DNA of 44,103 nucleotides from an uncultured bacterium (GCA_903831405.1 CAIKXM010000040.1:1-44103), one strand, 5' to 3'; shown: positions 35,252-43,320, counted from the first letter of the stretch. Program-made: numbers and translations. The notes: a model not told the origin generated them from the sequence alone.

Positions 35252-35293
35252 AAAAAGAGCGTCTTTAGAAATACCTAAAGACGCTCTTTTTTT
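35252..35293 (+). terminator. Terminator after ssb
   Basis: A 17-bp perfect stem (AAAAAGAGCGTCTTTAG with its complement) has a 6-base loop and a T-run. Its core GAGCGTCTTTAGA recurs in the terminators at 37742, and in altered form at 39221. Confidence 0.92.
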
Positions 35294-35372
35294 AACATCA
35301 CGCCGTACATAGCGGCAATTACAGATAACCAATACAAAAAACCTCTCTTTGCTTTATACAAATAAAAAAAAT

Positions 35373-35402
35373 TTGACAGCACCCGATGACAAGAGGTACT
35401 TT
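35373..35402 (+). promoter_or_regulatory. arsR promoter
   Basis: TTGACA (35373-35378) with an 18-bp spacer and TACTTT (35397-35402). The start codon lies 32 bp downstream, so the leader is very short. Confidence 0.5.
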
Positions 35403-35415
35403 AAAATAAAAAACT

Positions 35416-35435
35416 ATATCAATAAGGATTGATAT
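35416..35435. promoter_or_regulatory. Probable ArsR operator over the ribosome-binding site
   Basis: ATATCAAT (35416-35423), AAGG, ATTGATAT (35428-35435) is a perfect 8-bp inverted repeat. It matches the ATCAA-N6-TTGAT style of ArsR/SmtB operators. It contains the Shine-Dalgarno AAGG and the first two bases of the arsR ATG. Confidence 0.7.
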
Positions 35436-35766
35436 GAAAACAATATGCTGTTCTGACAATAGTTGTCATGAAGAATTAGTTCTTTTAATTACCTTTTTAA
35501 AAATAATAGCCGATGAAAATAGACTAAAGATTTTGTGCATTCTGCTAAAACATGGTGAAAAATGCGTCTGTGAGATATGGCAATACCTCGCAATTTCTCA
35601 AAACTTAGCATCACATCATCTCAAAGTTTTAAAACAGTTTGGATTACTTACATCACGCAAAGATGGGTTAAATATTTTTTATTCTATTAACCATCAAGGC
35701 ATGAATACCTATAAAGGATTGCTCAATCGCATACTCACAGAGGAGGTAGTCGAAACTATAAAATAA
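35434..35766 (+). CDS. arsR: ArsR-family metalloregulator
   Basis: This 110-residue winged-helix repressor probably senses arsenite and controls the arsM genes behind it. The wHTH reads FLKIIADENRLKILCILL, CVCEIWQYLAISQNLASHHLKVLKQFGLL (recognition helix SQNLASHHLKVL), then the wing SRKDGLNIFYSI. Cys44 and Cys46 in EKCVCEIW correspond to the ELCVCDL arsenic-binding site. An N-terminal CC and a further Cys11 offer extra ligands. An inverted repeat over its own start region suggests autorepression. It is 61 bp upstream of the first arsM. Confidence 0.93.
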   Translation: MKTICCSDNSCHEELVLLITFLKIIADENRLKILCILLKHGEKCVCEIWQYLAISQNLASHHLKVLKQFGLLTSRKDGLNIFYSINHQGMNTYKGLLNRILTEEVVETIK

Positions 35767-35827
35767 CTACGGGCTTTTTAGATCAAACGGTAAAATTTTT
35801 CTATTTTTTTTTAAAAAAAGGAATTGT

Positions 35828-36733
35828 ATGAAAAAATTATTAATAGTATCACTTTTAGTGAGCATTCAGGGTATAAGCGCTACATCCTGTTGTAATGAGA
35901 ATAACAATATGAAATCAGAAAAAAAATGTTGCTGCAGCCAGGGTTGCTGCAATAAAAAAGCAAAATCAGCTCCCCAATCTACAAGCAATCAAGAAACAAA
36001 AGATATAATCAAAGAAGCCTACAGCGAAGTCGTTACTAAAGGCGGATCTGTCTGTCCAATGGGAGGCTGTTGTGGTGGTGGAGCACAACTTTCGCAAGAT
36101 ATTGGCTATAGCAGAGAAGAGATAGAAGAGCTCGCCGATGCAAACCTAGGACTTGGTTGTGGTAACTCAGTTAACCTTGGAGATATTCAAAAAGGTGAAA
36201 CAGTATTAGACCTGGGCTCGGGCGCAGGACTCGATTGCTTCTTGGCAGCACGTAAAGTTGGTCCAGAGGGCAGCGTTATTGGCGTTGATATGACACAGGC
36301 TATGATCGACAAAGCACGAAAAAATGCACAAAAATACGGTTTTGATACTGTTGAATTTCACCTTGGTGATATAGAAGATTTACCAGTAGAAAGTAACTCT
36401 ATTGATACTATTATGAGCAATTGCGTCATTAGTCTTGCTACGAGCAAAGAAAAAGCATTTAGTGAGGCATTTCGCGTATTAAAAAATGGTGGCAAAATGG
36501 CTATCTCTGACATGGTGCTTACCGGCACATTAACCAAAGAGCAAAGAAATGATAAAAAAATTATGAGCACATGCGTCGGCGGCGCAATCTTAAAAGAAGA
36601 TTATCTGTTGTTATTAAAAGAAGCCGGTTTTACCGTAACTATACTAGGAGAAGATGCAAACATTTCGCAAAAAAAATTTGGTAATAATGACGTACCTGTA
36701 TCAAGTTTAAAATTTATTGCATATAAAAAATAG
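35828..36733 (+). CDS. arsM: Arsenite methyltransferase with signal peptide, copy 1
   Basis: ArsM methylates arsenite with SAM, giving methylated arsenicals. The Rossmann core contains GETVLDLGSGAGLDCFLAA, VIGVDMTQAMIDKAR and FRVLKNGGKMAISD. The family cysteines are present: Cys111 (GLGCGN), Cys199 (SNCVI) and Cys249 (STCVGGAI). Unusually, residues 1-20 look like a signal peptide (MKKLLIVSLLVSIQGISATS), followed by a Cys-rich segment (CC..., CCCSQGCC) and a linker with CPMGGCCGGG. Export would separate the enzyme from cytoplasmic SAM. Alternatively, the leader may act as a membrane anchor. It follows arsR and precedes a near-duplicate 37 bp later. Confidence 0.9.
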   Translation: MKKLLIVSLLVSIQGISATSCCNENNNMKSEKKCCCSQGCCNKKAKSAPQSTSNQETKDIIKEAYSEVVTKGGSVCPMGGCCGGGAQLSQDIGYSREEIEELADANLGLGCGNSVNLGDIQKGETVLDLGSGAGLDCFLAARKVGPEGSVIGVDMTQAMIDKARKNAQKYGFDTVEFHLGDIEDLPVESNSIDTIMSNCVISLATSKEKAFSEAFRVLKNGGKMAISDMVLTGTLTKEQRNDKKIMSTCVGGAILKEDYLLLLKEAGFTVTILGEDANISQKKFGNNDVPVSSLKFIAYKK

Positions 36734-36770
36734 ACAAACTTTCTAACCATTTTTATAAAAAAGGAATCGT

Positions 36771-37676
36771 ATGAAAAAATTATTAATAGTGTCTCTCTTA
36801 GTGAGTATTCAGAGTATAGGTGCTACATCGTGTTGCAATGAGAATAACAATATGAAATCAGAAAAAAAATGTTGCTACAGCCAGGGTTGCTGCAATAAAA
36901 AAGCAAAAGCAACTCCCCAATCCACAAGCAATCAAGAAACAAAAAACATAATCAAAGAAGCCTACAGCGAGGTCGTTACTAAAGGCGGATCTGTCTGTCC
37001 AATGGGAGGCTGTTGTGGTGGTGGAGCACAACTTTCACAAGACATTGGCTACAGCAGAGAAGAGATAGAAGAACTCGCCGATGCAAACCTAGGGCTTGGT
37101 TGTGGCAACTCGGTTAACCTTGGAGATATTCAAAAAGGTGAAACAGTATTAGACCTGGGCTCTGGAGCAGGACTCGATTGCTTCTTGGCAGCACGTAAAG
37201 TTGGACCAGAGGGTAGCGTTATTGGTGTTGATATGACACAGGCTATGATCGACAAAGCCCGTAAAAACACAAACAAATATGGCTTTGATAACGTTGAATT
37301 TCGCCTAGGAGATATCGAAAAATTACCGGTAGAGAGCAACTCTATTGATATTATTATGAGTAATTGTGTTATTAATCTTGCCCCAAACAAAGCAAAAGTA
37401 TTTCAAGAAGCCTTTCGCGTATTAAAGTCTGGCGGAAAAATGACTATCTCTGATGTGGTGCTTACTGGAGAGCTAACAGCAGAACAGAAAAATGATAAAA
37501 AACTGTTGAGCGCTTGCGTTAGTGGCGCAATATTAAAAGAAGATTATTTAACATTGTTAAAAAATGCTGGCTTTAGTGTAACCATCGTTGACGAAGATAC
37601 CAATATTTCTAAAAAATGGTTTGGTAATAATGATCTACCAATATCAAGCTTAAAGTTTATTGCGTACAAAAAATAA
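36771..37676 (+). CDS. arsM: Arsenite methyltransferase with signal peptide, copy 2
   Basis: A tandem duplicate of the preceding gene with the same 301-residue length and the same signal peptide plus Cys-rich leader (CCYSQGCC). About 105 residues around the linker and SAM motif are identical to copy 1 (roughly residues 62-166); the C-terminal part differs at about 30 of 135 positions. Here the third Cys block reads NCVINLAPNKAKVF, closer to the usual ArsM sequence than copy 1. AAGGA precedes the ATG. arsR and both arsM probably form one transcript ending at 37742-37788. No arsB, arsC or acr3 is present in the window. Confidence 0.9.
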   Translation: MKKLLIVSLLVSIQSIGATSCCNENNNMKSEKKCCYSQGCCNKKAKATPQSTSNQETKNIIKEAYSEVVTKGGSVCPMGGCCGGGAQLSQDIGYSREEIEELADANLGLGCGNSVNLGDIQKGETVLDLGSGAGLDCFLAARKVGPEGSVIGVDMTQAMIDKARKNTNKYGFDNVEFRLGDIEKLPVESNSIDIIMSNCVINLAPNKAKVFQEAFRVLKSGGKMTISDVVLTGELTAEQKNDKKLLSACVSGAILKEDYLTLLKNAGFSVTIVDEDTNISKKWFGNNDLPISSLKFIAYKK

Positions 37677-37741
37677 GCATGTGTTTTAAACAGATTATAA
37701 ACATGTTTATTAATGCAACATTAAAAACATAGCATTCATAT

Positions 37742-37788
37742 AAAAGAGAGCGTCTTTAGATTTTTTATTCTAAAGGCGCTCTCTTTTT
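37742..37788 (+). terminator. Terminator after arsM copy 2
   Basis: An 18-bp stem (AAAAGAGAGCGTCTTTAGA with its complement, one G-T) has a T-rich loop and a T-run. The stem is nearly identical to that of the ssb terminator. Confidence 0.9.
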
Positions 37789-38029
37789 GCACTTTTTCCC
37801 CATAATTCAACCAACAACTTCCCTCATACCAATACCCTCACAATTCCCATAAAATTATCGATCCAAACCGTAATAACAACCTTTTTACCTAATTTTTACA
37901 AAATTTTATATACAGCGCTTTTTATTAAAATTGACAATTTGAAATTAATGTATAAACTATACTATATAATAGTTAAGTTTTAAAAATAGTATATTTTCAC
38001 CTATCGTTAACAATAAAAGGGATATAATA
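37789..38029. other. AT-rich intergenic region
   Basis: No gene is visible. A TTGACA at 37931 and TATAAT at 37965 are promoter-like but their spacing is poor; other -10 candidates overlap between them. It is the likely promoter region of the next gene. Confidence 0.3.
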
Positions 38030-38785
38030 ATGAAAAACAACATATTAAAAATCATTTTTGCATCTATATTCACGACAATAACAATTCCTATGTTTTCTAT
38101 GGATATTGTACCCAAAGCACCAAGAATCAACCAAGTCACACGCCAAGAATATGCAAATATTCTTCCACTATATCATGAAGCATTGGTACTTATTGCTATA
38201 GCTAAACAAAAAGCAGGTACATTAGAAACCTCAGAAACAAGCTCTCTCCAACCACTAATAGACCTATATAATCATCTAGAAGAAAATGCACGCGAGGCAA
38301 AAGTATCTTTTGAATATGCACGTGATTGTTACAACGCTCAATTCAGTAATAAAAATATGTTTGTATCCGTCGATAATGAATTATGTATAAGCGGATTTCG
38401 TAATCACAAAGCAGAAGCAATACACTTTCTACAAGTAGCTCGCCAAATAGCCACACACCTCAACATAAACATTGAACCAAACCAGCAAATAATAATACCT
38501 GCTTTTTCTGCAGCGCCAGCTGCCCCAGTAACTGTTGATGATAATCAAGAAGAAGTTATTTTGACTGCAGAACTAGCCCCAAAAACAACTACAGCGATTC
38601 TTCATCCCTCTATAGCTTCAAGAGCAAAAGCAGCCATATTAGGTAAAAAAAATCTTATTAAAACAGCATCAAAAATATTTATCGCAACATACAAAGTGTG
38701 CAAAGCAATTAATTATTGCACCAAACATCCAAAGTTGCTATTAGCACTCACCGCCATTTCATTTGCGACAAACCAAATAGGATAA
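38030..38785 (+). CDS. Secreted helical protein, function unknown
   Basis: This 251-residue protein has a signal peptide ending IPMFS-MDIVP. The mature part contains long helices (LPLYHEALVLIAIAKQKAG and IDLYNHLEENAREAKVSFEYARD), then an Ala/Pro-rich linker (FSAAPAAPVTVDD). A basic C terminus ends in a weak hydrophobic helix (LLLALTAISFA). I recognise no family. GGGAT lies about 8 bp upstream of the ATG. The following 84-residue gene may be related in function, as both are exported and adjacent, but this is only positional. Confidence 0.7.
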   Translation: MKNNILKIIFASIFTTITIPMFSMDIVPKAPRINQVTRQEYANILPLYHEALVLIAIAKQKAGTLETSETSSLQPLIDLYNHLEENAREAKVSFEYARDCYNAQFSNKNMFVSVDNELCISGFRNHKAEAIHFLQVARQIATHLNINIEPNQQIIIPAFSAAPAAPVTVDDNQEEVILTAELAPKTTTAILHPSIASRAKAAILGKKNLIKTASKIFIATYKVCKAINYCTKHPKLLLALTAISFATNQIG

Positions 38786-38875
38786 TGCTAAGTAAAAAGT
38801 CACTACAAATGCAATTCAATATCTTTTTACATAAAAACATATAAACAAATAATATTTTTAAAAAAAGACACCTAT

Positions 38876-39130
38876 ATGAAAAAAATAATATACATTGTTG
38901 CTTTACTTGGATTGATCATATTCTCAGGTCAACTTCTTTGCATACCTGATGCTAAAGCTGAACAAAGAAACATAATTGTCACTAATGCTTTAAACGAAGC
39001 CATAACAATACATTACGACCCAATCGCAATAGCTGCCGAACAGCAACAAGAGCGCGTTGATGCAATAAAAACAAAAATTATACTGGTTGCGGCGATACCG
39101 ATACTTATACTACTAACACGATTTCGTTAA
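38876..39130 (+). CDS. Small exported protein with C-terminal membrane helix
   Basis: This 84-residue protein has an N-terminal signal peptide or helix (IIYIVALLGLIIFSGQLLC), a short polar segment, and a C-terminal helix (IILVAAIPILILLTRF) ending in basic Arg. It might span the inner membrane or sit in the periplasm anchored at its C terminus. No family recognised. It begins 90 bp after the preceding secreted gene and ends at a strong terminator, so the two probably form one unit. Confidence 0.55.
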   Translation: MKKIIYIVALLGLIIFSGQLLCIPDAKAEQRNIIVTNALNEAITIHYDPIAIAAEQQQERVDAIKTKIILVAAIPILILLTRFR

Positions 39131-39220
39131 CACAATAACATATGCCGTTTCAGTATGCATCAAAGTTTGGAGCATTTATCCCGCTTAAAAGCATAATTAA
39201 GTACCGATAATTTTATCATT

Positions 39221-39259
39221 AAGAGAGTGTCTTTAGAAAAAAAGACACTCTCTTTTTTT
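39221..39259 (+). terminator. Terminator after the 84-residue gene
   Basis: A perfect 14-bp stem (AAGAGAGTGTCTTT / AAAGACACTCTCTT) with loop AGAAAA and a T-run. It is related to the stems at 35252 and 37742. Confidence 0.92.
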
Positions 39260-39414
39260 GTTTGTATCTGCTATTTTTCACCACTATGATAGTAATGGAA
39301 AAATAACGCACACTTTTTTAAACTATGTATCATGGTATTATCGTACATTCAGGTATCGTGAATTCATGTATAATGTAATAATAGTTTGATACATATCAAA
39401 GGATACACACCCCT

Positions 39415-40098
39415 ATGAGCACAATAAAAAACATAGTATACATAGCACTTTATACACTATTCATTATAGTAACCATCCTACTAGTGAAAGATTTTATGCA
39501 TACAAAAAAATCAACAATCAAGCCAGGTACCGTTATAATCCTCAACGGCCCGTCTTCAGTTGGCAAATCAAGTATTATCAAAGCACTTCAGGCCAAACAA
39601 ACAAGCCCATGGCTCTCGATTGGTATAGACAACTTTTTTGTCGGCGTCATTCCACCCAAATTTTATCTCGAACCAAAGCCTGAGCACTTTGCCGTAATGC
39701 AAGGTGTTGCCAGTGTTGATGCACAAGGCAACAAACTATTTACTCTGCATGTTGGAGCAGAAGGGCAAAAGATAATTAAAGGCATGCATGAATCCATCGC
39801 CGCATATGCACACGCAGGCAATAACGTTATTGTTGACTATATACAATATGAACCTGCATGGCACACTGATTTGCAAAAAGCATTAACCGATAATCCTGTC
39901 CTCTGGGTTGGTGTAACTGCTCCGCTTGCGGCTATTGAAGAACGTGAAAAAAAGCGCGGCACATCACCAACGGGTCATGCACGTAGTCATTACGACAGTG
40001 TACACCAGGGAATGGCCTACGATCTCATGCTTGATACCGAAAAAATAACACCAGAGCAATGCGCTGATAAAATTATTGAATTACTCAAAAGAAAATAA
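39415..40098 (+). CDS. Membrane-anchored CPT-like kinase
   Basis: This 227-residue protein resembles chloramphenicol phosphotransferase-like kinases. Residues 1-27 form a transmembrane helix (IVYIALYTLFIIVTILLV), followed by a P-loop ILNGPSSVGKSSIIKAL with Lys51, then SIGIDNFFVG and VIVDYIQYEP. LWVGVTAPLAAIEEREKKRG is the lid-like Arg/Lys region. Family members phosphorylate small hydroxyl substrates, and some confer resistance. An N-terminal anchor is unusual for this fold. TATAAT lies at 39369-39374, about 40 bp upstream, but a matching -35 box is unclear. The next gene starts 7 bp later, so this may be the first gene of the ABC-exporter operon. Confidence 0.75.
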   Translation: MSTIKNIVYIALYTLFIIVTILLVKDFMHTKKSTIKPGTVIILNGPSSVGKSSIIKALQAKQTSPWLSIGIDNFFVGVIPPKFYLEPKPEHFAVMQGVASVDAQGNKLFTLHVGAEGQKIIKGMHESIAAYAHAGNNVIVDYIQYEPAWHTDLQKALTDNPVLWVGVTAPLAAIEEREKKRGTSPTGHARSHYDSVHQGMAYDLMLDTEKITPEQCADKIIELLKRK

Positions 40099-40105
40099 GA
40101 TTATT

Positions 40106-40888
40106 ATGATACAACCGTTTTTACGTTTACACACACTTTCTAAACAATACTCCACGTCAGACAATCGTCAAAAATATGCTCTTGACAATATTTCCTGCGA
40201 TATTTATCCCGGCGAAATATTTGGCATCTTGGGAGTAAACGGAGCAGGAAAAACAACAATGTCCTCACTCATTGCTACCCTGCAACCGCCAACATCCGGA
40301 GATATTTTGTTTAATCAATCAGGCATATTAACTTCTGTGTATGCTGATTTGATGACCTATCGACAAATTATTGGATTTTGCCCTCAAAAACCAAACTTAA
40401 TTGATACATTGACCGTTGAGCAAAATTTATTTTTCTCAGGCAGATATTATGGCCTTACAGCTACGCAATCAACACAAGGAGCTGCTGAACTGATGCAACG
40501 ATTTGGGCTTGATGAATATAAAAACCAAACTACCAATGAGCTCTCGGGTGGATACCGACAACGTGTAATGATTGCTCGCTCGCTTATGCATAAACCAAAG
40601 CTCCTTGTTCTTGATGAACCAACCGTAGGACTTGATCCCCATATTCGATTGCAGCTATGGGATGAGATAAAAATGCTTAAAAAAGAAGGTGTTACGGTAT
40701 TGTTGACAACTCACTATTTGGATGAAGCTGATGCACTTTGTGATAGAGTCTGTATCTTGCACGATGGAATGGTACGTCTTATTGATACGCCGTTCGCGCT
40801 AAAAACATTGCACAAAAAAGAACGACTAGAAGATGTCTTTTTAGCACTTATGCAACCAGATAATTCAGCATGCACAGAGGGGAATTAA
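40106..40888 (+). CDS. ABC transporter ATP-binding protein
   Basis: This 260-residue ATPase belongs to the ABC-2 exporter type. Walker A GVNGAGKTT spans 43-51. The Q-loop is in GFCPQKPNLID, the signature is LSGGYRQR, Walker B is LLVLDEPTVGLDP, and the switch His is in LLTTHYLDEADALCDR. This layout matches drug, antibiotic or polysaccharide exporters. The start at 40106 is chosen because it follows the previous stop; an in-frame ATG at 40076 lies inside the kinase gene. The permease follows after 1 bp, so the pair forms one transporter. Substrate cannot be told. Confidence 0.93.
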   Translation: MIQPFLRLHTLSKQYSTSDNRQKYALDNISCDIYPGEIFGILGVNGAGKTTMSSLIATLQPPTSGDILFNQSGILTSVYADLMTYRQIIGFCPQKPNLIDTLTVEQNLFFSGRYYGLTATQSTQGAAELMQRFGLDEYKNQTTNELSGGYRQRVMIARSLMHKPKLLVLDEPTVGLDPHIRLQLWDEIKMLKKEGVTVLLTTHYLDEADALCDRVCILHDGMVRLIDTPFALKTLHKKERLEDVFLALMQPDNSACTEGN

Positions 40889-40889
40889 T

Positions 40890-41690
40890 ATGTTTATAAC
40901 TCAATTAAAACGCTACAGCTCAGTTGTCTGGCAACTGGTACTTACCGATCTTATGATTTTTCGACCTGCTGTCTTTGGAAGCATGATTGATACAGCTATT
41001 TCTACATTGCTTCTCGTTGGCACTATGACCTATGTTATGCCTCTTTTGGGCATGACACAGGATTATGGACCCTTTGCAGCCTGGGGATCAATACCCTCAG
41101 CATGTATTTTCGAACTATACGGACTTATTATGGTACTTGTTTCTGACGTGCGAACTGACAAATCAATTTTCAGTCGCTTTACCCTTCCTATTCCAACGCA
41201 CTTAGTGTTTGTCGCAAAAGCTCTTGCATATGCATGCAAAATAACAGCAAATGCATTAGTAGCTGCACTCATTGGTGCCGGCACACTCGCGATAGGAGGT
41301 CGCCTTGATCTTGCCTATTTTTCGCTATGGAAATTGCTTATAGCAATAGTATGCATAACGCTCTTTATCGGCTTTTTTGTTCTTTTTTTAACAAGCTTCG
41401 TAAAAGACATTTATCGCTTAAGTTCTGTATGGACGCGCATTTTGTATCCACTATGGTATTTAGGTGGAGCTCAATTTTCGTGGCAGATAACTGCTGCATT
41501 TTCACCAATACTGGGATATATCTGCCTGATTAACCCCATTATGTATCTCACAGAGGGTATTCATGCAGCAGCGCTTGATCAAACAAAATATCTTAACTTT
41601 TGGGTGTGTATGGCGATGATAGTAGTTCTAACATTTCTTTTTGGAGCTATAGGCATACACTTTCTCAAAAGACAATTACAGTGGGTATAG
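40890..41690 (+). CDS. ABC-2 type permease
   Basis: This membrane partner of the preceding ATPase has 266 residues with about six hydrophobic helices. The sequence starts MFITQLKRYSSVVWQLVLTD, typical of ABC-2 permeases, and includes the conserved region around LIGYICLINPIMY-like GYICLINPIMYLTEGIH. An Arg-Asp-rich loop lies after the second helix (SDVRTDKSIFSRF). It is translated immediately after the ATPase gene (ATG 1 bp after the stop). Export substrate unknown; association with the CPT-like kinase upstream might suggest resistance or lipid processing, which is inference. Confidence 0.88.
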   Translation: MFITQLKRYSSVVWQLVLTDLMIFRPAVFGSMIDTAISTLLLVGTMTYVMPLLGMTQDYGPFAAWGSIPSACIFELYGLIMVLVSDVRTDKSIFSRFTLPIPTHLVFVAKALAYACKITANALVAALIGAGTLAIGGRLDLAYFSLWKLLIAIVCITLFIGFFVLFLTSFVKDIYRLSSVWTRILYPLWYLGGAQFSWQITAAFSPILGYICLINPIMYLTEGIHAAALDQTKYLNFWVCMAMIVVLTFLFGAIGIHFLKRQLQWV

Positions 41691-41724
41691 AATAGTAAGT
41701 CGCTCAAAAACAAGTAAGGCAATT

Positions 41725-42045
41725 ATGATACAAAAAAATATTATCGAAGAAGTAAAAAATCGCTTGGTAAAAGCATACAACCCCGTAGCAATCTACTTGT
41801 TTGGTTCATATGCATGGGGCAATCCAACCGATGATAGCGACTTGGATCTATTAATTGTCATTGATACATCTGATGAAAAGACGTATGACCGTCCATTAAT
41901 TGGCTACGATGCTTTGTTTGGCATGGGAATAGCAAAAGACCTGATTGTATATACCAAAGCTGAGTTTAATCAACGCTCAAAAGATGTAACAACATTATGT
42001 TACAAGATCGAAAAAGAAGGCAGGGTGCTATATGCAAGAGCATGA
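41725..42045 (+). CDS. MNT-type nucleotidyltransferase
   Basis: This 106-residue minimal nucleotidyltransferase has the motif GSYAWGNPTDDSDLDLLI: Gly27-Ser28, ten residues, Asp39-x-Asp41, as in MntA and kanamycin nucleotidyltransferase. A third acidic residue may be Asp in AKDLIVYT. It overlaps the HEPN gene by 14 bp, the usual MNT/HEPN pair arrangement. In characterised pairs, MntA can modify and neutralise its HEPN partner. Whether that applies here is uncertain, because the partner lacks the RNase motif. Confidence 0.9.
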   Translation: MIQKNIIEEVKNRLVKAYNPVAIYLFGSYAWGNPTDDSDLDLLIVIDTSDEKTYDRPLIGYDALFGMGIAKDLIVYTKAEFNQRSKDVTTLCYKIEKEGRVLYARA

Positions 42046-42448
42046 AAAATGGTTAAAAATTGCTAACGAAGATCTTCTTGCAGCAAAAACGTTACTTACA
42101 GTTGATCTATTTTCTACCGTCGTTTATCACGCTCAACAAACTGCCGAAAAATCATTAAAAGCATATTTGATTTTCAAAAAACATCCGGTCGTAAAAACAC
42201 ATGATCTCATACAATTGCTTGAACTATGCATGAGATTCGATAGTAATTTTAAAAATTTATATGAAGCCGTAAGACTATTAAACCCATTTTCAACACAATT
42301 TCGATATCCTTCAGAATTTGATATTCCAGATACTGCAAAAGCAAAAATTGCTATTAAATATGCACAAAATATCATGAACTTTGTTGTTAAAAGTTTTGCT
42401 GCTCCAGAAACGGGACAAGTTGATATCTTTAAGGGTCATAATGAATAA
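42032..42448 (+). CDS. HEPN domain protein
   Basis: This 138-residue all-alpha HEPN protein pairs with the overlapping MNT gene. It contains YHAQQTAEKSLKAYLIFK, KTHDLIQLLELC and FRYPSEFDIP, which match the class of HEPN proteins found next to small nucleotidyltransferases. The Arg-x4-6-His motif of RNase toxins such as HepT is not visible; the only nearby His are in VVYHAQQ and KTHDL without the right Arg. It may therefore be a substrate-binding partner rather than a toxin. The following dehydrogenase start overlaps its stop by 8 bp. Confidence 0.85.
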   Translation: MQEHEKWLKIANEDLLAAKTLLTVDLFSTVVYHAQQTAEKSLKAYLIFKKHPVVKTHDLIQLLELCMRFDSNFKNLYEAVRLLNPFSTQFRYPSEFDIPDTAKAKIAIKYAQNIMNFVVKSFAAPETGQVDIFKGHNE

Positions 42449-43274
42449 AATATTCACACTATCAATAATCTTTATTGGTCTACTTATAAGCACACTGCTT
42501 GTGGTAAAACATGTTGATAGATTTGGACCAATCAACCTAACAACAAAAACATGCTTGATTACCGGCGCTTCATCAGGCATTGGTAAATATCTTGCTATCG
42601 AAATGGTACAGCGTGGATGGAAGGTAATCGGTATTGCGCGACGAGCTGAATTGCTCAACGAACTACAAACACAACTCGGCGAGCAAAACTTTATTTCCTT
42701 TGTGTGTGATGTTGGTGATATTAAACAAATTCATCTGATATCTGAAAGTATTAAAGCAAAGGGCTTGCAGCCAACCCTCTTTTTTCTCAACGCAGGCACT
42801 GGCGAATCAACACAAAAGTGGCAGCCCTTACTCGTAAATCATCAGCAAACCTTTGCAACGAATTACTTTGGCACTATTGCGTGGATCGATGAGTGGCTAT
42901 TGCCCGTCAAAAGTTATGGCGGCGGCACCTTTGTTGCTACATCTTCCGTCGCTGCATTATATGCAATGCCAGGCGCTGACGCGTATGCAACAAGCAAAGT
43001 GGCGTTATTGCATAGCTTTGACTCACTGCGACGACAGTATCTCTACGACAATATACAGTTCAGCATTGTATTGCCAGGACCTGTTGATACCGACCTGCTC
43101 AAAGGGGTTGTTGCGCAAAAGCTTCCTTTTATTCATAACGCAGAGAAAGAAGCACACTCTATCGTCCGGCACGTTTTTGCAGGAAAAAAGCACATTGAAC
43201 CATCATGGTTTTATGCTGCCATGATGCGCCTCATGAACATTTTGCCAGATGCTGCTATCATGAAGTTTTTGTAA
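42441..43274 (+). CDS. Membrane-anchored short-chain dehydrogenase/reductase
   Basis: This 277-residue NAD(P)-dependent oxidoreductase of the classical SDR fold has an N-terminal helix (TLSIIFIGLLISTLLVV) as anchor. The cofactor motif TGASSGIG is at 41-48, FLNAGTGE corresponds to the NNAG strand, and the catalytic Ser lies in ATSSVAALYA. The Tyr182-x3-Lys186 pair is in YATSK, and PGPVDTDLL follows. The start at 42441 is preferred with AAGGG about 7 bp upstream; an in-frame ATG at 42381 lies inside the HEPN gene. It is translationally coupled to HEPN, an odd partner. The substrate may be a membrane lipid or sterol-like molecule, which is inference. Confidence 0.9.
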   Translation: MNKIFTLSIIFIGLLISTLLVVKHVDRFGPINLTTKTCLITGASSGIGKYLAIEMVQRGWKVIGIARRAELLNELQTQLGEQNFISFVCDVGDIKQIHLISESIKAKGLQPTLFFLNAGTGESTQKWQPLLVNHQQTFATNYFGTIAWIDEWLLPVKSYGGGTFVATSSVAALYAMPGADAYATSKVALLHSFDSLRRQYLYDNIQFSIVLPGPVDTDLLKGVVAQKLPFIHNAEKEAHSIVRHVFAGKKHIEPSWFYAAMMRLMNILPDAAIMKFL

Positions 43275-43320
43275 CTACATTCTCTAAAAAAAATTAATTA
43301 CTCCAAAGCACGCACACCAC

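Noticed and set aside
35828-37676. Assembly artefact producing two arsM copies
   Set aside because: The copies differ at many positions, especially in the C-terminal part and the spacer, so they are real paralogues.
42032-42448. HEPN protein as an active RNase toxin
   Set aside because: The Arg-x4-6-His catalytic motif of HepT-type toxins is not seen. The pair is listed as MNT/HEPN without claiming a toxin-antitoxin function.
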